6,873 nucleotides of DNA from an uncultured Christensenellaceae bacterium (GCA_910589015.1 CAJUSA010000028.1:1-6873), one strand, 5' to 3'. Counted from the stretch's first letter, positions 1 through 6,596 are shown. A program made the numbers and translations. Notes: generated by a model from the sequence alone, not told the origin.

Positions 1-419
1 ACAGCACTTCGGCAAGCATTTCGCAGGGGCTTGTGATTCCCGCCTGCTCCGATCCCGAAAAGTATCAGGCGGCTTGGAATTTCATCAGTTGGGTGGCAAC
101 CGAAGGGCAAAAGTATATCGCCTATACCAAAACGCTTGCGCCCGTAGCGGCAAAAACGCTGTTCAGCAACGATTATATGGGCAACGAGGACTTGGCGCAC
201 GGCAAGAACCTGTATGCAGTCGCCAAAATGTCGCAGAACGCCGGAAGAGGTGACTGGGGCTATTTCGAAGGCGGCAAGTGGGTCAGAGATTGGTCCGGCG
301 ACTTTAACGGCAGCGTGCGCAAGGGAACCATGACGTTGAGCGAGTTTGCAGAGGCAAACGGCGGAACCGCGAAAACCGCACTCAATAATATGTACTGCGT
401 GATCAAGGGGATACGTTAA
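1..419 (+). CDS. ABC transporter extracellular sugar-binding protein, C-terminal part (5' end outside window)
   Basis: The frame is open from the window edge (first full codon at base 3) to TAA at 417-419, giving 138 residues of a larger protein; the signal peptide and N-terminal lobe are missing. The visible part starts near a short Ser-rich stretch followed by GLVIPA, then a helical segment with DPEKYQAAWNFISWV, and ends with a W-D-F-N-G-S-V-R-K-G-T-M-T-L-S-EF stretch. That ending is typical of the C-terminal helices of family 1 (CUT1) solute-binding proteins, where the helix carrying a 'V-x-x-G-x-M-T-x-E-F' signature closes the second lobe. In this family the protein is a membrane-anchored lipoprotein that captures an oligosaccharide and delivers it to the permease pair. 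It overlaps the next gene by one base (TAATG), so the three transport genes are translationally linked. The ligand cannot be inferred. Family call is firm from context plus sequence; specificity is unknown. Confidence 0.88.
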   Translation, partial: STSASISQGLVIPACSDPEKYQAAWNFISWVATEGQKYIAYTKTLAPVAAKTLFSNDYMGNEDLAHGKNLYAVAKMSQNAGRGDWGYFEGGKWVRDWSGDFNGSVRKGTMTLSEFAEANGGTAKTALNNMYCVIKGIR

Positions 420-1390
420 TGGAAGAGATCCTTACGAATGAGGCGACGCCGCAAAACGCGGCGTCGGTATCCGTAAAGAACGGGAAGCCCAAAAAGAAGA
501 AGTGGAAGCCGGTTCATTGGCTGTGTTTCGGGATTGCGCTTATTCCGATCGTTGCGTTCTTCATCTTTAACGGTATGCCCGTCGTGTTGTCGTTCATCTC
601 CATGTTCACGGAAATGGACGACAATATGCTCGATACCATGCGTTGGAACAGCTTTCTCAATTTCGGCACGGTGTTTACCGACAAATCTTTTTGGAAAGCG
701 TGGGGCATCACGCTTTGGCTTGCAAGCGCGCAGTTCGTAACGCTTGCGGTCGCGCTCGTCGTCGCGGTGCTGCTTGAAAAAAAGACCAAGGGCGCAAAGG
801 CGATGCAGGTGCTGTTCTTTATCCCGTATATCTGTTCCACCGTCGCAATTGCAATCATGTGGTCGTGGATCTTCCACGGGGATAAGCTCGGCGTTCTCAA
901 TTCGATTTTCGGCTCGAATATCAAATGGCTCTACGACGAAAGTCATCCGTACCGCTTAACGTGGTGTATTTATATCACCATTTTGTGGCAGGCGCCTGCG
1001 TACGGTATCGTCATGTTCAAAGCGGCGCTCAAAAATATCAGTCCCACGCTCTACGAGGCGGCGGATCTGGACGGCGCGAACGGTTTTCAGAAATTTTTGT
1101 ATATCACGCTCCCGGGCATCAAATCGGTTACGCTCTTTCTTGTGCTTGCCGGCATTACGTCGGGCCTCGGTGTGTTCGATTCGGTGCTCGTCCTCGCGCC
1201 CATGCAGTGGACGGGCGTTGCTGGCCCCGAAAATGCGGGGCTTACCGTAAACTACTTCATCTATCTGAGGGGCGTTTCGGACGGCGATATGGAAATCGCG
1301 GCAGTCGCAAGCTGGTTCTTATTCGCCGTGACCTTTGTAATCACCTATCCTATTATCAAATGGCGCAATAAAGTTTCGGTGGAGGGATGA
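419..1390 (+). CDS. ABC sugar transporter permease, MalF/UgpA type (CUT1)
   Basis: This 323-residue inner-membrane subunit forms half of the translocation channel. Hydrophobic segments lie at about residues 33-52, 101-120, 129-152, 181-202, 236-258 and 292-312, giving the six-helix layout of CUT1 permeases. The cytoplasmic EAA loop that docks onto the ATPase is clear: EAA at 213-215, the conserved Gly at 219 and Leu-Pro at 231-232. The N-terminus is a roughly 30-residue cytoplasmic tail ending in a Lys-rich patch (residues 23-30). The start at 419 is supported by AAGGGG at 405-410, eight bases upstream, and by the one-base overlap with the stop of the binding-protein gene. No ATPase gene follows, as is common for Bacillota CUT1 systems that share an MsmX/MsmK-like ATPase. 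An unusually strong hairpin lies in codons 9-16. The family is secure; the transported sugar is not known. Confidence 0.95.
   Translation: MEEILTNEATPQNAASVSVKNGKPKKKKWKPVHWLCFGIALIPIVAFFIFNGMPVVLSFISMFTEMDDNMLDTMRWNSFLNFGTVFTDKSFWKAWGITLWLASAQFVTLAVALVVAVLLEKKTKGAKAMQVLFFIPYICSTVAIAIMWSWIFHGDKLGVLNSIFGSNIKWLYDESHPYRLTWCIYITILWQAPAYGIVMFKAALKNISPTLYEAADLDGANGFQKFLYITLPGIKSVTLFLVLAGITSGLGVFDSVLVLAPMQWTGVAGPENAGLTVNYFIYLRGVSDGDMEIAAVASWFLFAVTFVITYPIIKWRNKVSVEG
444..466 (+). other. Perfect 9-bp GC-rich hairpin inside the 5' end of the first permease gene
   Basis: Bases 444-452 (CGACGCCGC) are the exact reverse complement of 458-466 (GCGGCGTCG), with a five-base AAAAC loop. Eight of nine pairs are G-C. 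It begins 25 bases after the permease start codon. No T-run follows, so it is not a standard intrinsic terminator. It could act as a 3' stabiliser for binding-protein mRNA or slow permease translation. The GCG-rich codon style produces similar palindromes by chance, so its function is uncertain. Confidence 0.5.
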
Positions 1391-1391
1391 A

Positions 1392-2348
1392 ATGGAAGAA
1401 GTTTTACAACAAGAAATTTCACGAACGGATCCCGAAACGAAAGCGCCTGCCGTGCAAAAGCAGAAAAACAGCAAAGGGGTCGTCATCGCGCGGATTGCAG
1501 TCTACGCCGTACTCATTTTATACAGCTTATGGATTTTGGCGCCCTTTCTCGTAATTATCGTTACTTCCTTGACGACGAATGCGGAATACGGCGCGGCGGA
1601 AGGATATATCTGGTTTCCGAAGACGCCGTCTTTTGAAGGGTATCAAAGACTGTTTACGGACGACCCGTTCATGTATAACGGCATACCGTCCCTTCTTCGC
1701 GGATTCTTTAACACCATGTGGATCACGCTCATTCCGCTGTTCTCCATGCTGATTCAGTCTCTTCTCGTGGCTTACGTCTATGCGCGCTATAACTTCCCGT
1801 GCAAAAATCTGCTGTTTATCATCACCGTGTCTCTCATGTTTATTCCCTTGGGCGCGTTCGGATTCGTGGGGTACATGTTCTATCAGAATATCGGTTGGAC
1901 GGAGGGCGGAGCCGCAGTATTGCCGTTGATTGTTCCTGGGCTGTTTGCAGGCGCGGGAACGGTGTTTTTCCTGCGCCCTTACGTCGAGGGGATCAACAAG
2001 GAAATTATCGAAGCTGCCGAAATCGACGGCATGGGATTCTGGCGGGTGTTCTTCTCGATCATTATTCCGCTTTCGAAGCCCGCGCTTGTGGCGCAATTCA
2101 TCTTCGGATTCGTCGGCGGCTACAACAATTATTCGGGCGCGCTCATGTACTTGAACGATAACGACGAATTGTGGACGCTTCAAATTTCTTTGCAACAGCT
2201 CATCGGATATCTATCCACTTCCGAAGAGGGAGATTACAATTTTCAATGCGCGACGGCGCTCATGTCTATGCTTCCGTTGATTGCACTGTATATCGGCTGT
2301 CAGAAATTCTTCATCGAGGGCATTTCTTTCGGCGGCGGAAAAGAATAA
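1392..2348 (+). CDS. ABC sugar transporter permease, MalG/UgpE type (CUT1)
   Basis: This 318-residue membrane protein is the second channel subunit and should pair with the upstream permease. Hydrophobic segments are visible at about residues 31-58, 106-130, 138-162, 174-194, 229-248 and 287-304. The EAA loop reads EAA at 207-209, Gly at 213 and Pro at 226 followed by SKP, as in MalG-type subunits. The C-terminal tail QKFFIEGISFGGGKE resembles the usual 'QKYFVxGxxxGAVKG' ending of this subfamily. The start is fixed by GGAGGG at 1381-1386, five bases upstream, which lies in the last codons of the previous gene. Only one base separates the two genes, so they are co-translated. Its first residues (MEEVL) echo those of the partner permease (MEEIL). 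A hairpin follows the stop codon. The family call is secure and the substrate unknown. Confidence 0.95.
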   Translation: MEEVLQQEISRTDPETKAPAVQKQKNSKGVVIARIAVYAVLILYSLWILAPFLVIIVTSLTTNAEYGAAEGYIWFPKTPSFEGYQRLFTDDPFMYNGIPSLLRGFFNTMWITLIPLFSMLIQSLLVAYVYARYNFPCKNLLFIITVSLMFIPLGAFGFVGYMFYQNIGWTEGGAAVLPLIVPGLFAGAGTVFFLRPYVEGINKEIIEAAEIDGMGFWRVFFSIIIPLSKPALVAQFIFGFVGGYNNYSGALMYLNDNDELWTLQISLQQLIGYLSTSEEGDYNFQCATALMSMLPLIALYIGCQKFFIEGISFGGGKE

Positions 2349-2371
2349 AAGACTTTATTAAAAAAAAGCGG

Positions 2372-2406
2372 AATCCGCACCGTTTTTTAGGGAACGGTGC
2401 GGGATT
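2372..2406 (+). terminator. Hairpin between transporter and GH3 genes: weak terminator or mRNA processing site
   Basis: A perfect 10-bp stem pairs CCGCACCGTT (2375-2384) with AACGGTGCGG (2393-2402) around an eight-base loop. It can be extended by AAT/ATT across one bulged G. Eight consecutive A residues precede it (2360-2367), as in many bidirectional terminators, but the downstream tract is only ATTTCTAT. On the + strand it should therefore be a leaky terminator, letting some transcripts reach the GH3 gene. I see no convincing promoter in the 83-base spacer, which argues that the GH3 gene depends on read-through. It could alternatively be a stabilising or cleavage element. Confidence 0.55.
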
Positions 2407-2419
2407 TCTATAAATGGAC

Positions 2420-2423
2420 GGAG
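2420..2423 (+). promoter_or_regulatory. Ribosome binding site that decides the GH3 start
   Basis: GGAG lies eight bases before ATG at 2432. The earlier in-frame ATG at 2414 has no purine-rich site at a usable distance; the bases before it are the AT-rich end of the terminator-like hairpin. The start at 2432 is therefore preferred, removing six residues from the longest frame. Confidence 0.65.
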
Positions 2424-2431
2424 AAAACAAA

Positions 2432-4438
2432 ATGAAAAAGACACTCAAAGACTTAACGACGGAAGAAAAATTGCGCCTCATCTGCGGCAAAGACTGTTGG
2501 CATACCTGCGACTTCGACGGTAAGCTGCCTTTCGTACGCGTGACGGATGCAAGCATGGGCGTGAGAATGCCCGTTAATCCCGAAAGCTGGGACGGCGTAA
2601 AACCGTCCGTTTCCTACCCTTCGCTGCAAATGCTTGCCAACACTTGGGATTTGGCGACGGTGCGTACTTACGCCGAATGCGTGGCAGACGACTGCCTCGA
2701 TTACGGAGCGGATATTCTGTTGGGACCGGGGGTGAATATCAAGCGTTCGCCGCTTTGCGGGCGGAACTTCGAATATCTTTCCGAAGACCCGTATCTTGCG
2801 GGCGTGATGGCAAGGGAATATGTTTCGGCGTTGCAAAGCGAGGGCGCGGGGGCGTGCATCAAGCATTTTTGCTGCAACAATCTCGAATGCAACCGTTTGC
2901 AACAGTCGAGCGAGGCGGACGAAAGAACACTGCGCGAAATCTATTATAAGCCGTTTGAAATTGCGTGCGAGGCAAAGCCCGTTTCTTTGATCTCGAGCTA
3001 CAACCGAATCAACGGCGTGCTGGGTTCGGAATATAAAGCGGGTTACGACGTCTTGCGCCGCGAATACGGTTTCGACGGGCTGATCATGTCGGACTGGGAC
3101 GCGGTGCGCAACAGAACGGCGGCGGCAAAGGCGGGGTGCGATCTCGAAATGCCGTATCACCCCGAGCATTACGAGGCTTTGCTTGCGGACTACAAGGCGG
3201 GCAAAATCTCGGAAGAAGCAGTCGACGCCTGCGCGCAGCGCGTACTCGATCTTGTATACAAATGCAAGCAATTGCAGGTAGGCAAGAAACGCAAATACAC
3301 GCAACAGGAACGCATCGAATTTACGCAGAAAGCCGAAGAAGAGGGCATTGTCCTTTTGAAAAACGACGGCGTTCTGCCGCTCAAAAAAGGGCAGCGTTTA
3401 AGCATGTGCGGCTGGTTCGCCCGCCCGTGCGCTTATAACCGCAAAAAGCCCGAGTTGATCTGCGGCGGCGGATCGGGCTGGGTAGAGCGTATCACGCCCA
3501 TGTTCGATATGCTCGAAATCATGCAAAAAGAATACGGCGGAACAATCCGTTTCGAGCCTGCATTTTCCGAAGACGGGGTCGACAGTTCGTTCATGGTACC
3601 GGGCAATGCCGTTGATAACGCGGCGGAAAGCGACGTGAACATCGTGTTTGCGGGTACGGGCGCGCACCTCGAAAGCGAGGGCGGCGACAAGCAGAAATTG
3701 GAATTGTACAGCGCACCCGTGCAGACTATTTTAGATACGGCGGCGGTGAATAAAAACACGGTCGTGGTGTTGTTTGCGGGTTCGCCTGTGGATATGAGAG
3801 AATGGATCGACGAAGTGGCGGCGGTGGTATACGTCGGGTTCCCCGGCGAGCGCGGCGGCGAGGCGATCGCTAACGTGCTGACGGGCAAAGTCAACCCTTC
3901 GGGAAAACTTTCCGAAACCTTCCCGCTTGCTTACGAAGATACGCCCGCGGCGAAGGGCTACACGGATACCAAAGTCACCCGCTACGAAGAGGGGTTAGAC
4001 GTCGGGTACCGTTATTACGATACATACGGCGTGCCCGTGTTGTTCCCGTTCGGGTTCGGACTGAGTTATTCTGAGTTTGAATATTGCAATCTCTTGCTGA
4101 AAACGGCGGGCGATGGGTTGGAAGTGAACTTTGAAATTGAAAACCGTTCGGATATCGACGGAAAAGAGGTCGCGCAGGTTTATGTTCGGGCGATGAGCTC
4201 TTACGTTTACCGTCCGTACAAAGAATTAAAGGGTTTTGCCAAAACGCTTGTCAAAGCGGGCAAGAGCGAAAAAGTCACCGTGCGCCTCGATCGCCGCGCG
4301 TTCGAATACTGGTCGGTCGCAAACGGCTGTTGGGCAGTCGAGGACGGCGTTTACGAGATCATCGCGGGCGCGTCGGTTGCGGACGAGAGACTGCGTGCCA
4401 AGATAAAAATAAAAGACGGAAACGCGATCGTTCTATAA
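2432..4438 (+). CDS. Glycoside hydrolase family 3 protein (beta-glucosidase-like), cytosolic
   Basis: This 668-residue enzyme (674 if the in-frame ATG at 2414 is used) should remove terminal beta-linked sugars with retention of configuration. Numbered from 2432, the TIM-barrel domain spans about 1-280 and carries Asp39 in TDASMGVRM, Arg111 in GRNFEYLSEDP, Lys144-His145 in KHFCCNN and the nucleophile Asp221 in MSDWDAV. The alpha/beta sandwich domain (about 290-545) contains the likely acid/base Glu416 in ESEGGDK. A fibronectin III-like domain occupies about 560-660. No signal peptide and no PA14 insert are present, so it acts in the cytoplasm on imported substrate, and it is shorter than PA14-bearing GH3 enzymes. 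The substrate-pocket motif usually reading DGPxGVR is DASMGVR here. It follows the transporter by 83 bases across a hairpin. Beta-glucosidase is the commonest activity; beta-xylosidase or another beta-glycosidase is possible. Confidence 0.93.
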   Translation: MKKTLKDLTTEEKLRLICGKDCWHTCDFDGKLPFVRVTDASMGVRMPVNPESWDGVKPSVSYPSLQMLANTWDLATVRTYAECVADDCLDYGADILLGPGVNIKRSPLCGRNFEYLSEDPYLAGVMAREYVSALQSEGAGACIKHFCCNNLECNRLQQSSEADERTLREIYYKPFEIACEAKPVSLISSYNRINGVLGSEYKAGYDVLRREYGFDGLIMSDWDAVRNRTAAAKAGCDLEMPYHPEHYEALLADYKAGKISEEAVDACAQRVLDLVYKCKQLQVGKKRKYTQQERIEFTQKAEEEGIVLLKNDGVLPLKKGQRLSMCGWFARPCAYNRKKPELICGGGSGWVERITPMFDMLEIMQKEYGGTIRFEPAFSEDGVDSSFMVPGNAVDNAAESDVNIVFAGTGAHLESEGGDKQKLELYSAPVQTILDTAAVNKNTVVVLFAGSPVDMREWIDEVAAVVYVGFPGERGGEAIANVLTGKVNPSGKLSETFPLAYEDTPAAKGYTDTKVTRYEEGLDVGYRYYDTYGVPVLFPFGFGLSYSEFEYCNLLLKTAGDGLEVNFEIENRSDIDGKEVAQVYVRAMSSYVYRPYKELKGFAKTLVKAGKSEKVTVRLDRRAFEYWSVANGCWAVEDGVYEIIAGASVADERLRAKIKIKDGNAIVL

Positions 4439-4470
4439 AGCATTGCGTTCGGTTCCGGGCGAGATCTTTC

Positions 4471-4482
4471 GGCGGTTCCGCC
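4471..4482 (+). terminator. Short GC hairpin with AT-rich tail after the GH3 gene (possible weak terminator)
   Basis: GGCG (4471-4474) pairs with CGCC (4479-4482), extendable to five pairs with a two-base loop. It lies 32 bases after the GH3 stop and is followed by AT-rich sequence containing TTTATTTCATTTTTC (from about 4498). The stem is short and the T-rich stretch is some distance away, so termination here is only a possibility. Confidence 0.22.
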
Positions 4483-4514
4483 TGCAAATTATTAAATTTA
4501 TTTCATTTTTCGGG

Positions 4515-4542
4515 GCGGATAAGATTGTTTTTTTGCGGATAA
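4515..4542 (+). repeat. Two GCGGATAA direct repeats spaced 20 bp, candidate regulator binding sites
   Basis: GCGGATAA occurs at 4515-4522 and 4535-4542, exactly 20 bp start to start, on the same face of the helix. The first copy lies just upstream of the -35 region and the second lies in the promoter spacer. The inverted form TTATCCGC occurs at 4611-4618, inside the first codons of the next gene. Tandem half-sites about two helical turns apart are typical of AraC-family regulators, but no regulator gene is in view and the repeat is short enough to arise by chance. Confidence 0.4.
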
Positions 4543-4553
4543 TATGGTATCAT
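4525..4553 (+). promoter_or_regulatory. Predicted sigma-70/SigA promoter with extended -10
   Basis: TTGTTT (4525-4530) is a partial -35 match and TATCAT (4548-4553) is a one-mismatch -10, separated by 17 bases. A TG at 4545-4546 makes an extended -10 (TGGTATCAT). Transcription would begin near 4560 and give a leader of about 25 bases before the ATG at 4585. The surrounding sequence is AT-rich, unlike the flanking genes. This suggests that the downstream pair of genes has its own promoter. Confidence 0.5.
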
Positions 4554-4584
4554 TTGTTAGATTATTTTTCTTTGAGGTTTTTAG

Positions 4585-6576
4585 ATGGCAAACGAGAGAA
4601 TTTTTCCTTCTTATCCGCTCTTTGTAAAGGATCCTTCCTTTTCGCTTTGGTGCGATCGGGAAATCGTCAACGAGGGCAATCTGCGCGCCTGGTTCGGCGG
4701 CGAAAAACATGTTTACGGGTTTTTGAAAACCGCGGGAAAAACATATGGTATTTTTGGCAACGCGGCGGATTTTGCGGCGTGCGGCGTGGAAAAAGCCGAA
4801 CAGCTTTCGCTTGCCGTAACGGCGTTTACGACCGATTACGCATTCAGGGCGGGCAACGTGACGCTCAAACTGCGTTTTGTTTCGCCGTTGCTTCCCGACG
4901 ACGTTTCGCTGCTTTCCCTGCCCGTCTGTTATCTGGAATACGAGATTTCGGGCGGCGACGCGGAATTTTCGTTGTTCTGTAACCGCGATCTTGCCTGTAA
5001 CGCCTGCAATCGTGATAAGGGCGTGCGCGGCGCGGTCGCCTCGCTCGAAGGGTTCGAAACCGCCTTTCTCGGGCTGAAACGGCAACTGCCGTTCTCGAAT
5101 CACGACGACGCGATCGGCGCCGACTGGGGATATTTTCATGTGGCAGGCGAGCGCGCTTATTTTCTCGACGAGCGCGATCTGTGCGCCTATCTTGCGGGCG
5201 GATTGAAGTCGTTTGCGTGCGAGGGCGAAGAGCGTTATATCGGCGCAATCAACTGCGCGAAAAAGGGTGTGTTGCTGCTCGGCTACGACGAAGGATTTGC
5301 GATCGACTACTTCGGCAGCGCGCGCAAGGGACTGTATTTGCAAGATCATACTATTTTCGACGCGCTTGCAAGCGTGTGGAAGTCGTATAAAGAAATCGAT
5401 AAAAAACTTGCGGCGTTCGACGCCGCGTTGCAAGAGCGGGCAAAACCCTTCGGAAAAGAATATCAAAACGTGCTCTACGCCTCGCTGCGGCAGAGTATTG
5501 CGGCGCATAAAACCGTCAGGGATGAAGAGGGGAACATTCTCTTTTTATCGAAGGAGTGTTGTTCGAACGGCTGTATCGCCACGGTAGACGTGAGTTATCC
5601 TTCCATGCCGCTCTATTTATTGTATAACCCCGAATTGGTCAAGGGCATGATGCGCCCGATCCTGAAATTTGCGCAAATGCCCGTGTGGCAGTACGATTTC
5701 GCCCCGCACGACGCAGGCACCTATCCCGCCTGCTGCGGGCAGGTCTACGGATTAAACGGCGAATGCAAGCGGTTCGTCAAAAACGGCACTCCCGAAACCC
5801 ATTATCCCGTCTATCAGTTGCCTTCTTCGTTTCCAGCATACGATTTCAAATATCAGATGCCCGTCGAAGAGTGCGCCAACCTGCTCGTCATGTTCTATGC
5901 CTGCTATTGTGCCGACGGCGATCTTACTTTCTTCCTGGCACATAAAGCGCTTGCCGAGAAGTGGGTGGAATATCTCGTGAAATTCGGGCTTAAACCCGAC
6001 GATCAGCTCTGTACCGACGATTTCGCGGGACACCTCAAAAACAATCTCAATTTAGCGGTCAAGGCGACGGTGGGGATCGCGGCGTACGCCGAACTTTTGA
6101 AGGCGGCGGGCGGTTCGTTTGCGCCATATCGCAAAACGGCGGAAAAATTTGCAAGCGAAATTACGGCGTTTGGCAAACGCTTCGCGCACCTGCCCCTTAC
6201 CTGGGATGCGGGCGAGGAAACGTTCTCGCTCAAATATAATTTCGTGTTCGATAAAATTTACAATTTAGGATTATTCGGGCAGGATCTTCTCGAACGCGAA
6301 GTCGATTGCTATTTGCAACGCGCAAATCAATTCGGCGTGCCGCTCGACACCCGCGAAACGTATACCAAATCCGATTGGCTGACGTGGGCGGCGGCACTCA
6401 CCGACGATCGCGAAAAACAGAAAAAACTCATCGCCCCGATCGATCGTTATCTCAAAGAATCGGGCAGCCGCGTTCCGTTCGGCGATTGGTACGACACGAA
6501 CACGGGGGCACATTGCTATTTCGTCGCCCGTTCGGTGCAGGGCGGTTGCTTTATTCTGCTCATGTCCCACAAATAA
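4585..6576 (+). CDS. Glutaminase A-like family protein (DUF5127/DUF4965/DUF1793), cytosolic, probable glycan-related enzyme
   Basis: This 663-residue protein matches the GtaA family by motif order. The N-terminal beta-rich region (about 8-240) has PSFSLWCDREIV, AWFGGEKHVYGF and SPLLPDDVSLLSLPV. The helical region has SYPSMPLYLLYNPEL (338-351), QYDFAPHDAGTYP (369-381), GQVYG (385-389), MPVEEC (425-430), CTDDFAGHL (476-484), the N-L-x-L-A-V-K-A stretch (486-493) and SDWLTWAA (596-603), ending with FGDWYDT (632-638) and ARSVQGG (648-654). Family knowledge: the prototype is a secreted fungal glutaminase, and bacterial members often lie in glycan loci. Here there is no signal peptide, and the protein has about 22 cysteines including CCSNGC, which fits the reducing cytoplasm. 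Candidate catalytic acids are Asp376, Glu428/429 and Asp478/479. About 30 extra residues separate GQVYG from MPVEEC. The start is supported by GAGG at 4574-4577. Family is firm; the reaction is unproven, and glycoside hydrolase is my preferred inference. Confidence 0.88.
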   Translation: MANERIFPSYPLFVKDPSFSLWCDREIVNEGNLRAWFGGEKHVYGFLKTAGKTYGIFGNAADFAACGVEKAEQLSLAVTAFTTDYAFRAGNVTLKLRFVSPLLPDDVSLLSLPVCYLEYEISGGDAEFSLFCNRDLACNACNRDKGVRGAVASLEGFETAFLGLKRQLPFSNHDDAIGADWGYFHVAGERAYFLDERDLCAYLAGGLKSFACEGEERYIGAINCAKKGVLLLGYDEGFAIDYFGSARKGLYLQDHTIFDALASVWKSYKEIDKKLAAFDAALQERAKPFGKEYQNVLYASLRQSIAAHKTVRDEEGNILFLSKECCSNGCIATVDVSYPSMPLYLLYNPELVKGMMRPILKFAQMPVWQYDFAPHDAGTYPACCGQVYGLNGECKRFVKNGTPETHYPVYQLPSSFPAYDFKYQMPVEECANLLVMFYACYCADGDLTFFLAHKALAEKWVEYLVKFGLKPDDQLCTDDFAGHLKNNLNLAVKATVGIAAYAELLKAAGGSFAPYRKTAEKFASEITAFGKRFAHLPLTWDAGEETFSLKYNFVFDKIYNLGLFGQDLLEREVDCYLQRANQFGVPLDTRETYTKSDWLTWAAALTDDREKQKKLIAPIDRYLKESGSRVPFGDWYDTNTGAHCYFVARSVQGGCFILLMSHK

Positions 6577-6596
6577 GAAAATTAGGTAAAGAGATT

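Noticed and set aside
925..1371. Alternative + strand frame inside the first permease gene
   Set aside because: Arg/His-rich translation without membrane segments, out of frame with the permease that carries the EAA motif.
2368..2378. Near-palindrome GCGGAATCCGC just before the terminator-like stem, considered as an operator
   Set aside because: Only five-base arms, and it overlaps the hairpin stem; no promoter lies nearby for a repressor to act on.
2414..2431. Earlier in-frame ATG for the GH3 gene adding MDGENK
   Set aside because: No ribosome binding site at a suitable distance, whereas GGAG sits eight bases before the ATG at 2432.
2453..3304. Minus-strand open frame of 283 codons opposite the GH3 gene
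   Set aside because: It overlaps the catalytic domain of a well-supported GH3 gene and has no motif or ribosome binding site of its own.
4443..4982. + strand frame crossing the spacer into the glutaminase-A-like gene
   Set aside because: Runs through the predicted promoter and then out of frame into a gene with clear homology; Arg/Phe-rich and without motifs.
5410..5426. Perfect 7-bp hairpin with a three-base loop (GCGGCGT/ACGCCGC) inside the glutaminase-A-like gene
   Set aside because: It encodes an Ala-Phe-Asp-Ala stretch and seems to follow from the GCG/GCC codon bias. It serves as a caution for the hairpin at 444-466.
4498..5508. Long open frame on the minus strand (336 codons) opposite the spacer and the glutaminase-A-like gene
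   Set aside because: Composition is rich in Arg, Lys and Phe with no recognisable domain, it spans a promoter region, and it lies antisense to a gene with clear family motifs. It is a by-product of GCG/CGC-rich codons.
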